Notes under the pieces: generated by a model | Seen by the model: the letters and a program-made list of their open reading frames with translations, nothing else | Databases searched by the model: none | What the model was told of the DNA's origin: nothing | Source of the DNA: JABCPE02 sp963520375 | Lineage (GTDB): Bacteria > Bacteroidota > Bacteroidia > Flavobacteriales > Weeksellaceae | Direction: 5' to 3' | Length of the DNA: 64,000 nt | NCBI GenBank assembly: GCA_963520375.1 | Contig: CAUQQF010000005.1 | Coordinates: forward strand, 1-64,000 | Shown here: positions 43,935 to 51,968 of the stretch, piece after piece | Layout: the number at the start of each line of letters is the position of its first letter | How positions within the stretch are numbered: the stretch's first letter is position 1 | Translations under genes and position numbers: made by a program

Positions 43935-45104
43935 TTGAAAAAACTCATTCGTATAACCACTGTACCAATATCTTTTAAAGTGCTTTTAAAAGGGCAGTTG
44001 CGGTTTATGGCTTCTAATGGATTTGATGTGAAAGGAGTTTCTTCTGAAGGAGAGGAGCTAAGGGAAATTCATGAAAATGAAGGGATTGTGATGGAAGCCA
44101 TCAATATGTCCCGTAAAATAACGCCTTTTCAGGACTTGAAATCGCTTTGGGAAATGTGGAATTTTTTGAGAAAAGAAAAACCACAGATAGTCCATACCCA
44201 TACTCCCAAAGCAGGAATTATAGGGATGCTGGCAGCACGATTGGCAGGAGTTCCACATCGTCTGCATACCGTGGCGGGACTCCCTCTGATGGAGGCTACG
44301 GGAATTAAAAGAAAAATTTTAAATTTTGTAGAAAAACTCACATACAGCTCTGCTACAAGGGTTTATCCTAATTCCAAAGGCTTGTATGATTTTATTTTGC
44401 AAAATAATTTTACCCAAAGTAATAAACTGAAAATCATCGCCAATGGTTCTTCTAATGGAATAAATACTACATTTTTTAGTCCAGCGCAAGTGTCAGAAAT
44501 AGAAAAGGTTGCACTTAGAGAGAAATTGAACATTCACTCTGATGATTTTGTGTTTGTGTTTGTGGGAAGAATAGTTAGTGACAAAGGAATAAATGAACTG
44601 ATAAAAGCATTTTCCGAGCTTCAGGCAGCAGGAAATAATGAATTAACAGGTATAAAACTTCTTTTGGTAGGAGGTTTGGAGAGTGATTTAGACCCTTTAA
44701 ATCCAGAAACTTTGGCTGAAATAAATCAAAATAAAGATATCATTTCTGCGGGCTTTCAGCAGGATGTTCGTCCATTTTTTGCTATTTCTGATGCACTAGT
44801 TTTTCCAAGTTATCGCGAGGGATTTCCCAATGTGGTCATGCAGGCAGGAGCCATGGGACTGCCGAGCATAGTTTCTGATATCAATGGCTGTAATGAAATC
44901 ATTGTAGAAGGAGAAAATGGGCTGATTATTCCGTCTAAAAATGTAGAAAAATTAAAAGAAAAAATGCTAACTTTGGCAAGAGACAAAAATTTATATATTA
45001 AATTGAAAGAAAACAGCCGCAGAATGATAGAAAATAGGTATGAGCAATCTGTGGTTTGGAAAGCTCTTTTGGAGGAGTATGAAGGTTTGTTACAAAGTGT
45101 TTAA
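43935..45104 (+). CDS. Glycosyltransferase family 4 protein (TTG start)
   Basis: This 389-aa GT-B enzyme begins at a TTG codon; the residues after it (KKLIRITTVPISFKVLLKGQ) match the usual N-terminus of this group, and the next ATG would cut it off. Typical features are IVHTHTPKAGIIGMLAARLAG, VFVGRIVSDKGINELI, and PSYREGFPNVVMQAGAMGLP with the catalytic E-x7-E. It transfers a sugar to the lipid-linked intermediate, possibly right after the PglC-type enzyme encoded next. Confidence 0.9.
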   Translation: MKKLIRITTVPISFKVLLKGQLRFMASNGFDVKGVSSEGEELREIHENEGIVMEAINMSRKITPFQDLKSLWEMWNFLRKEKPQIVHTHTPKAGIIGMLAARLAGVPHRLHTVAGLPLMEATGIKRKILNFVEKLTYSSATRVYPNSKGLYDFILQNNFTQSNKLKIIANGSSNGINTTFFSPAQVSEIEKVALREKLNIHSDDFVFVFVGRIVSDKGINELIKAFSELQAAGNNELTGIKLLLVGGLESDLDPLNPETLAEINQNKDIISAGFQQDVRPFFAISDALVFPSYREGFPNVVMQAGAMGLPSIVSDINGCNEIIVEGENGLIIPSKNVEKLKEKMLTLARDKNLYIKLKENSRRMIENRYEQSVVWKALLEEYEGLLQSV

Positions 45105-45118
45105 AGTCAGTTTTTGAT

Positions 45119-45730
45119 ATGTATAAAAATTTTATTAAACCTGTCATAGATTTTGTGCTTGCACTTGTAGGATTTTTATTTTTAAGTCCTGTTTTTGTGA
45201 TGGTTACAATAGGTTTATTTTTTGCAAATGATGGGAAACCGTTCTTTTTTCAGCTTCGTCCAGGGAAGGATGGGAAGATTTTTAAAATCATCAAATTTAA
45301 AACCATGACTGACAAAAAGGACGAAAACGGAAACCTTCTGCCAGACGCAGACAGACTCACCAAGATAGGTAGTTTTGTTCGTAAAACTTCTTTGGATGAA
45401 ATTCCACAGCTGCTGAATGTCATCAAGGGAGATATGTCTCTTGTCGGGCCAAGACCGCTTTTGCCGAAGTATTTGGAACTTTATAATGATTTTCAGCGCC
45501 GAAGAAATGAGGTCAAACCAGGCATCACGGGATGGGCTCAGGTCAATGGGCGTAATAGCATAAGCTGGGAAAAGAAATTTGAATACGATGTTTGGTATGT
45601 CGATAATGTGAGTTTTTTATTAGATATTAAAATATTGATATTGACTGTTTTGAAGGTTGTGAAATCAGAAGGAATCAACGAACAGGGACAGGCTACATCA
45701 AATGAGTTTAAAGGAAATAACATAGAATAA
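45119..45730 (+). CDS. Initiating sugar-phosphate transferase (PglC/WcaJ catalytic-domain type)
   Basis: This 203-aa monotopic phosphoglycosyltransferase has a reentrant N-terminal helix (FVLALVGFLFLSPVFVMV) and the core motifs KIIKFKTMTDKKDENG, RKTSLDEIPQLLNVIKGDMS and VGPRPLLPKY. It moves a sugar phosphate from a UDP-sugar to undecaprenyl phosphate, the first membrane step of repeat-unit assembly. The small PglC-like size fits a UDP-diNAcBac or FucNAc-like donor made by the dehydratase and aminotransferase in the locus, an inference. Confidence 0.93.
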   Translation: MYKNFIKPVIDFVLALVGFLFLSPVFVMVTIGLFFANDGKPFFFQLRPGKDGKIFKIIKFKTMTDKKDENGNLLPDADRLTKIGSFVRKTSLDEIPQLLNVIKGDMSLVGPRPLLPKYLELYNDFQRRRNEVKPGITGWAQVNGRNSISWEKKFEYDVWYVDNVSFLLDIKILILTVLKVVKSEGINEQGQATSNEFKGNNIE

Positions 45731-45733
45731 ATA

Positions 45734-46072
45734 ATGGACAAGAGGATAAAACTAAAATTTATATATCATAATATGACAAGAAGTAATAGAGCCTATCAGA
45801 TGTATAAAAATAAGCCTACTTACTATAATGCTTGTCATATCTATAATGCTAATAAAATAATATATGATTCTCTAAATCAATTTCTTATAGATGATTTGAC
45901 AGAAGAACAATTGCAAGAAGTTATCAATTATATATTTCATTTAGAGAAGTGGTTTATTCAGTTTGATAATGAAAAAAATAAAATAAAAGATATAGAAGAA
46001 ACCTTTATCTTTCAAGCATTTGATGACCATATACCTTTTCCTAAAAACTTTTTAAAAATTTTTAATCTATGA
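45734..46072 (+). CDS. Unknown 112-aa protein coupled to the formyltransferase gene
   Basis: The protein is rich in Asn, Tyr, Ile and Lys (KFIYHNMTRSNRAYQMYKN; YYNACHIYNANKIIYDS) and appears all helical, with no signal peptide or membrane helix. I recognise no family. It overlaps the next gene by 4 bases (ATGA), indicating translational coupling, and has the same AT-rich composition. It could be a partner or regulator of the formyltransferase, or a passenger of the same transferred segment. Confidence 0.65.
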   Translation: MDKRIKLKFIYHNMTRSNRAYQMYKNKPTYYNACHIYNANKIIYDSLNQFLIDDLTEEQLQEVINYIFHLEKWFIQFDNEKNKIKDIEETFIFQAFDDHIPFPKNFLKIFNL

Positions 46073-46821
46073 AATATGGATTTGCAGGAGATAGAGAAAT
46101 CTCAGTCAAAATATTAGAACTATTAATTAGTTTAGTTCATAGACCTAGTTTTTTATTGGTAAGTGAAAACGAAAATGCTACACATACAGATAAACTTATT
46201 GAGGTTTCTCAGTTAGATTCTAGTCGAATATTTACTAATAAAGATTTGAAATCAAAAGATTTCATAGAAAAAATCAAACAATTTGAAGTAGATTATATTT
46301 TTGGGATACATTATCCATTTATTATCAATAAAGAATTGATAAATTTTCCTAAAGTAGGTTTTCTAAATTTACATCCGGCTTATTTACCTTATAATAAGGG
46401 ATGGCATACACCTTCTTGGGCTATTTATGAAGGGACAAAATATGGAGCGACTCTACACTTTATGTCAGAGAAACTAGATGAAGGAGACATTATCCACCAA
46501 AGAGAAGTAATCATCCTTCCAGAAGATACAGCAAATAGTCTGTATAAGAGGGTGTTGGATTTAGAATATGAAGTATTTAGGGAAGCTGTTCCTCAGTTAG
46601 TTTCTTTAGCACCTAATAGAATTAAACAGATAGAAGAGGGAACAGAACATAAAAAAACAGATTTGGAAAATATTCGTGAAATTTCCTTATCAGAAGAAAT
46701 AAAGGCAGGAGATTTAATTAACAAAATTAGAGCATTAACTACTAATAACTCTGATGAGGCTGCTTTTTTCGTTGTAGATGGGGTAAGATATAACATTCAA
46801 GTAAGAATTATAAAAGAATAA
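46069..46821 (+). CDS. Sugar N-formyltransferase-like protein
   Basis: This 250-aa protein has the formyltransferase fold of Fmt/PurN with the catalytic triad visible: N100 and H102 in FLNLHPAYLPYNKGW and D137 in EKLDEGDII. It would move a formyl group from N10-formyl-tetrahydrofolate to an amino sugar, as in WbkC/VioF/Fdt-type enzymes. The aminotransferase that would make the amino sugar follows after 2 bases. The gene is more AT-rich than its neighbours. A tRNA role is unlikely, because the length and locus do not fit Fmt. Confidence 0.85.
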   Translation: MKYGFAGDREISVKILELLISLVHRPSFLLVSENENATHTDKLIEVSQLDSSRIFTNKDLKSKDFIEKIKQFEVDYIFGIHYPFIINKELINFPKVGFLNLHPAYLPYNKGWHTPSWAIYEGTKYGATLHFMSEKLDEGDIIHQREVIILPEDTANSLYKRVLDLEYEVFREAVPQLVSLAPNRIKQIEEGTEHKKTDLENIREISLSEEIKAGDLINKIRALTTNNSDEAAFFVVDGVRYNIQVRIIKE

Positions 46822-46823
46822 AA

Positions 46824-47954
46824 ATGAGTACAAAAATATGGCTTTCCTCTCCACATATGGGTGGAAGCGAACTTAAATACATCAATGAAGCATTTGACCA
46901 AAACTGGGTAGCGCCTTTGGGGCCGAATGTGAATAATTTTGAAACGGATTTAGAACAATATCTTTCTGAAAATGTGAAAGTTGCAGCGGTTTCGGCAGGA
47001 ACGGCAGCTTTGCATTTAGCGCTTGTTATTTTAGGAGTAAAGGCAGGAGATGAGGTTATTTGCCAGAGTTTTACATTTGCAGCATCGGCGAATCCTATTG
47101 TTTATCAAGGAGCTACGCCTGTTTTTGTAGATTCAGAGCCAGAAACATGGAATATGTGTCCTGTGGCTTTGGAAACAGCCATTAAAGATAGAATTGCCAA
47201 AGGGAAAAAACCAAAAGCCGTCATAGTAGTGCATCTGTATGGGATGCCTGCAAAAATGGATGAAATCATAGAAGTTGCCAGCCGATATGAAATCCCAGTG
47301 GTAGAAGATGCAGCGGAGGCTCTTGGAAGTTCATACAAAGGGAAAAAGTGCGGAACTTTTGGTGAAATATCTTTTTTAAGTTTTAATGGAAACAAAATAA
47401 TAACCACTTCTGGAGGAGGAGCGCTGGTATGCAAAACGCAGGAGCACAAGGATAAAGCGGTTTTTCTTTCCACTCAGGCAAGAGACAATGCGCCTCATTA
47501 TCAGCATTCACAGATAGGTTACAACTATAGAATGAGCAATATTTCAGCGGGAATAGGGCGCGGGCAGATGGAAGTTTTGGATTTAAGGATTTCTCAGCGC
47601 CGTAAAAATCATGATTTCTATCAAGAAGTATTTAAGGATATAGATGGAATAGAGCTGTTTACAGAGCCAAATTCAGACTTTTTCTCTAATCACTGGCTTT
47701 CTGCAATTGTAATTGATGCGCAGAAAACAGGTTTTGACAGAGAGCAACTTCGTCTGAAACTACAAGAAGAAAATATAGAAAGCCGCCCACTATGGAAGCC
47801 GATGCATTTACAGCCTGTCTTTGCTGATGCACCATATTATGGAGGAAATGTAGCCGAAAATTTATTTAATAATGGGCTTTGCCTGCCTTCGGGATCTAAT
47901 TTGACAGCTGAAGATTTGGAGAGAATAAAAAATGTAATTGAGAACATGTTATGA
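46824..47954 (+). CDS. DegT/DnrJ/EryC1/StrS-family sugar aminotransferase
   Basis: This 376-aa PLP enzyme adds an amino group to a keto sugar nucleotide. Family features are NWVAPLGPNV, CQSFTFAASANPIVYQGA, VEDAAEALGSSYKGKKCGTFG and the PLP-lysine segment SFNGNKIITTSGGGALV. It resembles PglE/LegC-type enzymes acting on the 4-keto-6-deoxy product of a PglF-type dehydratase, which is the first gene of this locus. It overlaps the epimerase gene by 4 bases. Confidence 0.93.
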   Translation: MSTKIWLSSPHMGGSELKYINEAFDQNWVAPLGPNVNNFETDLEQYLSENVKVAAVSAGTAALHLALVILGVKAGDEVICQSFTFAASANPIVYQGATPVFVDSEPETWNMCPVALETAIKDRIAKGKKPKAVIVVHLYGMPAKMDEIIEVASRYEIPVVEDAAEALGSSYKGKKCGTFGEISFLSFNGNKIITTSGGGALVCKTQEHKDKAVFLSTQARDNAPHYQHSQIGYNYRMSNISAGIGRGQMEVLDLRISQRRKNHDFYQEVFKDIDGIELFTEPNSDFFSNHWLSAIVIDAQKTGFDREQLRLKLQEENIESRPLWKPMHLQPVFADAPYYGGNVAENLFNNGLCLPSGSNLTAEDLERIKNVIENML

Positions 47955-48496
47955 AAGTAAAATCAACGCCACTTAAAAACTGCTATATCATAGAACCTAC
48001 TGTTTTTGAGGATGACAGAGGGTATTTTTATGAAAAATTTAATGAACAAAAATTCGAGCAACTGACAGGAATGAATGGGCATTTCGTTCAGGATAATGTT
48101 TCCAAATCCTCTTACGGAGTTCTTCGCGGGCTGCATTTGCAGAAAGGAGAGATGGCTCAGGCGAAGCTGGTGTCTTGTCAGGAGGGAAGAGTCTGGGATG
48201 TTGCGGTGGATTTGCGGGAAGATTCGCCTACTTTTGGGCAGTGGTTTGGTGTGGAGCTTAGCGCTGAAAACAGACTGCAGTTCTACATTCCGAGAGGATT
48301 TGCTCATGGATTTTCGGTGCTGAGCCCGACTGCGGTTTTTACTTATAAATGTGATAATTTCTATAATAAAGAATCCGAAGGCGGTATCATCTGGAATGAT
48401 GCAGAGCTTGGTATAGATTGGAAACTTCCAATATCTGATATCATTTTATCCGAAAAAGATAAAGTGCAGAAAACCTTCCAAGAAAAGGATTTTTAG
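47951..48496 (+). CDS. rfbC: dTDP-4-dehydrorhamnose 3,5-epimerase
   Basis: RmlC/RfbC epimerises dTDP-4-keto-6-deoxyglucose on the way to dTDP-rhamnose. The 181-aa cupin has DDRGYFYEKFNEQ, VLRGLHLQKGE with the catalytic His, WDVAVDLREDSPTFGQW, IPRGFAHGFSVLS and KCDNFYNKESEGGI with the Tyr acid. No rmlA, rmlB or rmlD is in this locus, so the substrate must be made elsewhere or the specificity differs. It is the last gene of the polysaccharide operon. Confidence 0.93.
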   Translation: MKVKSTPLKNCYIIEPTVFEDDRGYFYEKFNEQKFEQLTGMNGHFVQDNVSKSSYGVLRGLHLQKGEMAQAKLVSCQEGRVWDVAVDLREDSPTFGQWFGVELSAENRLQFYIPRGFAHGFSVLSPTAVFTYKCDNFYNKESEGGIIWNDAELGIDWKLPISDIILSEKDKVQKTFQEKDF

Positions 48497-48520
48497 CTGA
48501 CGAAACCAAATATCATCATA

Positions 48521-48558
48521 AAAATAAAGGGGCTTAATGTATTTAAATCCCTTATTTT
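48521..48558 (+). terminator. Terminator at the end of the polysaccharide locus
   Basis: AAAATAAAGGG pairs with CCCTTATTTT (one bulged A) around a 17-base loop; the 3' arm is T-rich. It begins 25 bases past the rfbC stop. Confidence 0.55.
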
Positions 48559-48571
48559 ATTATTTAAAATT

Positions 48572-48715
48572 CGTGTAAATAATTTGTTTTCCTGAAATAA
48601 GATTTGTGATTTAGCGAAATAATTAGTTTTGGGCAAAATAAGATTTCTTATTTCGTAAAAATCATTTGTTTTGAGCGAAATAAGATTTAATATTTGCAAA
48701 AAAACAAATGATATA
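48572..48715. repeat. Imperfect tandem repeat, about 42-bp period, 3.5 units
   Basis: Units at 48572-48613 (42 bp), 48614-48653 (40 bp) and 48654-48695 (42 bp), with a partial fourth to 48715, share an opening GCG/CGTxAA-like segment, an AATxxTTTGTTTT-like block and the invariant ATAAGATTT. The minus-strand frame spells a repeating KTNDFYEIRNLI-like text, but I see no gene there. The element lies between the rfbC terminator and the end of the converging flavoprotein gene. Confidence 0.7.
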
Positions 48716-48744
48716 GTTCAAACAAAATCCAAGTAACAAAGATT

Positions 48745-49950
48745 TCACTTCACAGCGTTTAAGTCCTGAGCAATCAGCCAGCCTTCGCTCCAGCACGCTT
48801 GGAAGTTGAAACCGCCAGTAACCGCATCGATGTTGATAACCTCACCAGAGATGTAGAAATTGGGCAGTTTTTTGCTTTTCATGGTTTTGAAATCCATCTC
48901 CTTCAGATCCACGCCGCCCGCCGTGACGAACTCCTCTTTGAAAGTGCTTTTTCCTGTTATATTCATTCTGCAGCAGCACAGATTTTCTATGATTTTCTGC
49001 ATTTCTTTGTTGTTGATATTGGCTAATTGTTTGGCTGTGTCAATTCCAGAAACGAATAAAATTCTTTGCCAAAAACGATTGGTAATATCAAAAATTTTCG
49101 CCTGACCGATGGATTTTTTCGGTTCATTTTCTTTGAAATTTTTAAATATTTCCAAAGCATCTTCTGAAGCTGTTCCGATGAAATTAACGATGATTTCAAA
49201 CTGGTATTTTAGTGCCGCAAGCTCTCTCGCTCCCCAAGCCGATAGTTTCAGGATTGCAGGGCCGCTCAGTCCCCAGTGTGTGATGAGCAGAGAGCCAGAC
49301 TCTTCTAAATTTAATTTTGGAATTTCAATATTTACATACTGAAAACTCGTTCCCATGAGGTCTTTCAGTATTTCATTTTTAATGTTAAATGTAAATAAAG
49401 ACGGAACGGGCGCGATAATCTGATGTCCAAGTTTTTCCAGTATTTTAAATGCTTTCGGCGAACTTCCGGTGCTGAATACCACATAATCCGCAAAATAATT
49501 TTGGTCTGTGGTATGGATTTTATATCTGTTTTCCTGTGGTAAAATCTCGGTAACAGTCTGTTTGGTAAGTATTTTTACATTTTTCTTTTTGCATTCATTG
49601 ACAAGGCAGTCTATGATGCTTTGTGATGAGTTGCTTTCGGGAAAAATTCGGTTGTCATCTTCTATTTTGAGAGCTACGCCGTGTTCTTCGTACCAGTTCA
49701 TGGTGTCCCCAGGCTGGAATTTTGTAAACACGCTGAGGAGTTCTTTGTTTCCACGAGGGTAGAATTGCACAAGTTCTCTCGGGTCAAAACAGGCGTGGGA
49801 AACATTGCATCTGCCACCGCCTGAGATTTTTACTTTTTGCAGGACATCAGAATTTTGTTCCAAAATAGTGACATCGTATAGTTTAGTATCAATATTTGCA
49901 GCGGTAAAAAATCCAGAAGCGCCTCCACCGATGATGATTACTTTTTTCAT
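48745..49950 (-). CDS. HI0933/BaiN-family NAD(P)/FAD-dependent oxidoreductase
   Basis: This 401-aa flavoprotein has the FAD-binding motif IIGGGASGFFTAANI at the N-terminus, the family stretch KISGGGRCNVSHACF near residues 42-56, and the C-terminal FYISGEVINIDAVTGGFNFQ. BaiN-like members are soluble and of uncertain function. It is read toward the polysaccharide locus and starts just after the yidC terminator. Confidence 0.92.
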   Translation of the reverse strand: MKKVIIIGGGASGFFTAANIDTKLYDVTILEQNSDVLQKVKISGGGRCNVSHACFDPRELVQFYPRGNKELLSVFTKFQPGDTMNWYEEHGVALKIEDDNRIFPESNSSQSIIDCLVNECKKKNVKILTKQTVTEILPQENRYKIHTTDQNYFADYVVFSTGSSPKAFKILEKLGHQIIAPVPSLFTFNIKNEILKDLMGTSFQYVNIEIPKLNLEESGSLLITHWGLSGPAILKLSAWGARELAALKYQFEIIVNFIGTASEDALEIFKNFKENEPKKSIGQAKIFDITNRFWQRILFVSGIDTAKQLANINNKEMQKIIENLCCCRMNITGKSTFKEEFVTAGGVDLKEMDFKTMKSKKLPNFYISGEVINIDAVTGGFNFQACWSEGWLIAQDLNAVK

Positions 49951-49960
49951 AATTCAAAAG

Positions 49961-50002
49961 AAAAACCTTCAACATTTTCTTTTTTTAGAGTAATGCTGAA
50001 GG
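49961..50002 (-). terminator. Terminator after yidC
   Basis: On the minus strand CCTTCAGCAT and ATGTTGAAGG (49966-50002) pair with one G-U around a 17-base loop, followed by TTTTT. It sits between the yidC stop and the flavoprotein ATG. Confidence 0.72.
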
Positions 50003-50024
50003 CTGTTTTTATAAATAATTAAAA

Positions 50025-51815
50025 TTATTTTTTGTTGTTTTTCTGTTGTTTTTGTTGCTCTTTCTGCTGTTCCTTCTTCTGTTCTTGTGCTTGTTCCATC
50101 AGCTCACGCATTTTTCTTTGGAATCGCCCTTCTTTAGCAGGTTTAGCTTTGTTTTCCTGAATCTGAGCGTGAATTTTCTTCTCATCGATGATAAAGTGTT
50201 TGATGACAAGTACAATCACGATGTTCAGAGCATTTGATACAAAATAATACCAAGAAAGCCCAGATGCAGCAGAGTTCAGGAAGAACATAAATGTAATTGG
50301 GAAAATGTACATCAGAGGTCTCATGTCTGGCATTCCTTCTTGTCTTGGTGCCTGCATGTTTCCAGAAGTCATGATAGTGTATATTAAAATAACCACCGTA
50401 CAAGCCACCGCAAAAATACTCAAATGGTCTATTCCAAGGAAGTTAGATGGAATCTTGATGATATCATCATATGAAGATAAATCCTCTACGAACCAGAAGC
50501 TCTTGCCTCGGAAATCGATATAATTCGGGAAGAAACGGAATAACGCGTAGAAAATAGGCACCTGCATGAGGGCTGGAATACATCCCGCCAGCTGATTGAC
50601 TCCTGCATTTCTATACACCGCCAATACTTCCTGTTGTTTTTTCAATGGGTCAGCATCTTTGTATTTTTCATTTACAGCATCTACTTCAGGTCGGATTACT
50701 CTCATCATCGCACTTAGTTTGTGTTGTTTGAACATGATAGGCGAGAGGATAAGTTTAACCATGATAGTCAGCACTAAAATAGCCCAACCAGCCGTAAGTC
50801 CTAAATGGTTTTGAATAAATTCATAAATAGGGATAAAGAACCAAACATTGATAGTTCTGATGAATGACCAGCCGAGCGGCAAGATTCTATCAAAGTTTTT
50901 ATCATAGCTTTTAAGTAAATCCAAATCTAGCGGCATGAAATACCAAGAGAAACTTTCGTTAAACTCCTTATTTCCAGAAAGATTTACTTCAGATTTATAG
51001 TTGAAAGTTTTCAGATAATTCCCTTTGTCTATTGGCTCTTGGCTTCCTGTAGACTGCGTAAGTCCATTTTTAGCCTCAAAAACAGCCGTGAAGAACTGGC
51101 TTTTCACACCGATCCAGTCTAGTGTTTCTTCGGTTTCGTTCATTTCACCGCTTCCATCATAATCATAGCTGGAATAGTTGTCAAATGAATAAACAAACTC
51201 TGTGTAGCCCTGCTGCTGAGTTCTACCTTTTTCTGTAGCCAAAGCTTGGTAATCCCAAGTAAATTCAGCTTTGTTGTCATTAGTTACTTTAGAAAGACCT
51301 TCTGTTTTTACTTGAAAATCAACTTTGTAGTTTTTTTGTAAAGTATAGATAAACTGAATTGTAGCAGACTCTAGCTGTGCATGTAGAGTTATTACATTGC
51401 CATTTACTGTCGGAGTAAAGTTTAAATCTTTGGTGCTTACCAATTTACCAGCTTTGTCTTTAAAAGCAAATCCGTAGTTCGAGTTCTCGTTATTGAATAA
51501 ATACAGAGGTTTATTTTTGTCTGTTCTGTCATAAGAGTTGTACTGGTTCATCCTTACCGAAGAAATCTGCCCGCCAAGGTTAGAAATTTCCAAAGTAAGC
51601 TCATCATTTTTGAGAACGGATTTTTCTCCACCGTGAGAAGCAATAGCTTTTGTAATTTTTTCTCTTTGCTCAGTTTTTGCTTGTTTTTCAGCCTGTTTCT
51701 GCTTGTCATCTTTATTGAAATACTGGAAGAAAAACGATACCGCTAAAATAAATCCAGCAAAGACAACCATATTGATAAACTGGCTTCTTTCAAATCCTCT
51801 GTTACTATTCTGCAT
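50025..51815 (-). CDS. yidC: Membrane protein insertase YidC
   Basis: YidC inserts and folds inner-membrane proteins with or without SecYEG. The 596-aa protein has an N-terminal membrane helix, a large periplasmic domain (about residues 55-330), the Oxa1 core of five helices (from GWAILVLTIMVKLILSPI to the FFLNSAASGLSWYYFVSN segment) and a basic, Gln/Lys-rich tail (KKEQQKEQQKQQKNNKK) that may contact ribosomes. It lies downstream of pyrG on the same strand, with a hairpin between them. Confidence 0.96.
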   Translation of the reverse strand: MQNSNRGFERSQFINMVVFAGFILAVSFFFQYFNKDDKQKQAEKQAKTEQREKITKAIASHGGEKSVLKNDELTLEISNLGGQISSVRMNQYNSYDRTDKNKPLYLFNNENSNYGFAFKDKAGKLVSTKDLNFTPTVNGNVITLHAQLESATIQFIYTLQKNYKVDFQVKTEGLSKVTNDNKAEFTWDYQALATEKGRTQQQGYTEFVYSFDNYSSYDYDGSGEMNETEETLDWIGVKSQFFTAVFEAKNGLTQSTGSQEPIDKGNYLKTFNYKSEVNLSGNKEFNESFSWYFMPLDLDLLKSYDKNFDRILPLGWSFIRTINVWFFIPIYEFIQNHLGLTAGWAILVLTIMVKLILSPIMFKQHKLSAMMRVIRPEVDAVNEKYKDADPLKKQQEVLAVYRNAGVNQLAGCIPALMQVPIFYALFRFFPNYIDFRGKSFWFVEDLSSYDDIIKIPSNFLGIDHLSIFAVACTVVILIYTIMTSGNMQAPRQEGMPDMRPLMYIFPITFMFFLNSAASGLSWYYFVSNALNIVIVLVIKHFIIDEKKIHAQIQENKAKPAKEGRFQRKMRELMEQAQEQKKEQQKEQQKQQKNNKK

Positions 51816-51842
51816 TTTTTTAGTTTAAAAAATTATTGTCGA

Positions 51843-51850
51843 CAAAGATA
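51843..51850 (-). promoter_or_regulatory. -7-like element upstream of yidC
   Basis: TATCTTTG on the minus strand lies 27 bases before the yidC start, downstream of the pyrG terminator. No clear -33 element was found. Confidence 0.38.
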
Positions 51851-51919
51851 AACAAAAATTAGTGAAAAGATTTATTTCATTAGAAAATAAGTTACGATTT
51901 TTATTAGGAATAAAGTTAT

Positions 51920-51952
51920 AAATAAACCCCTTCAACTCGCAAGTTAAAGGGG
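51920..51952 (-). terminator. Terminator after pyrG
   Basis: CCCCTTTAACT and AGTTGAAGGGG (minus strand, 51927-51952) form an 11-bp stem with one G-U pair and a TGCG tetraloop, followed by TTTATTTAT. Confidence 0.78.
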
Positions 51953-51968
51953 ATATTATGACATAAAA

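Noticed and set aside
48493..48699. Minus-strand 68-codon frame in the gap after rfbC
   Set aside because: Its sequence comes entirely from the imperfect tandem repeat and the terminator; no start signal, and the unit lengths (42, 40, 42) do not keep one frame.
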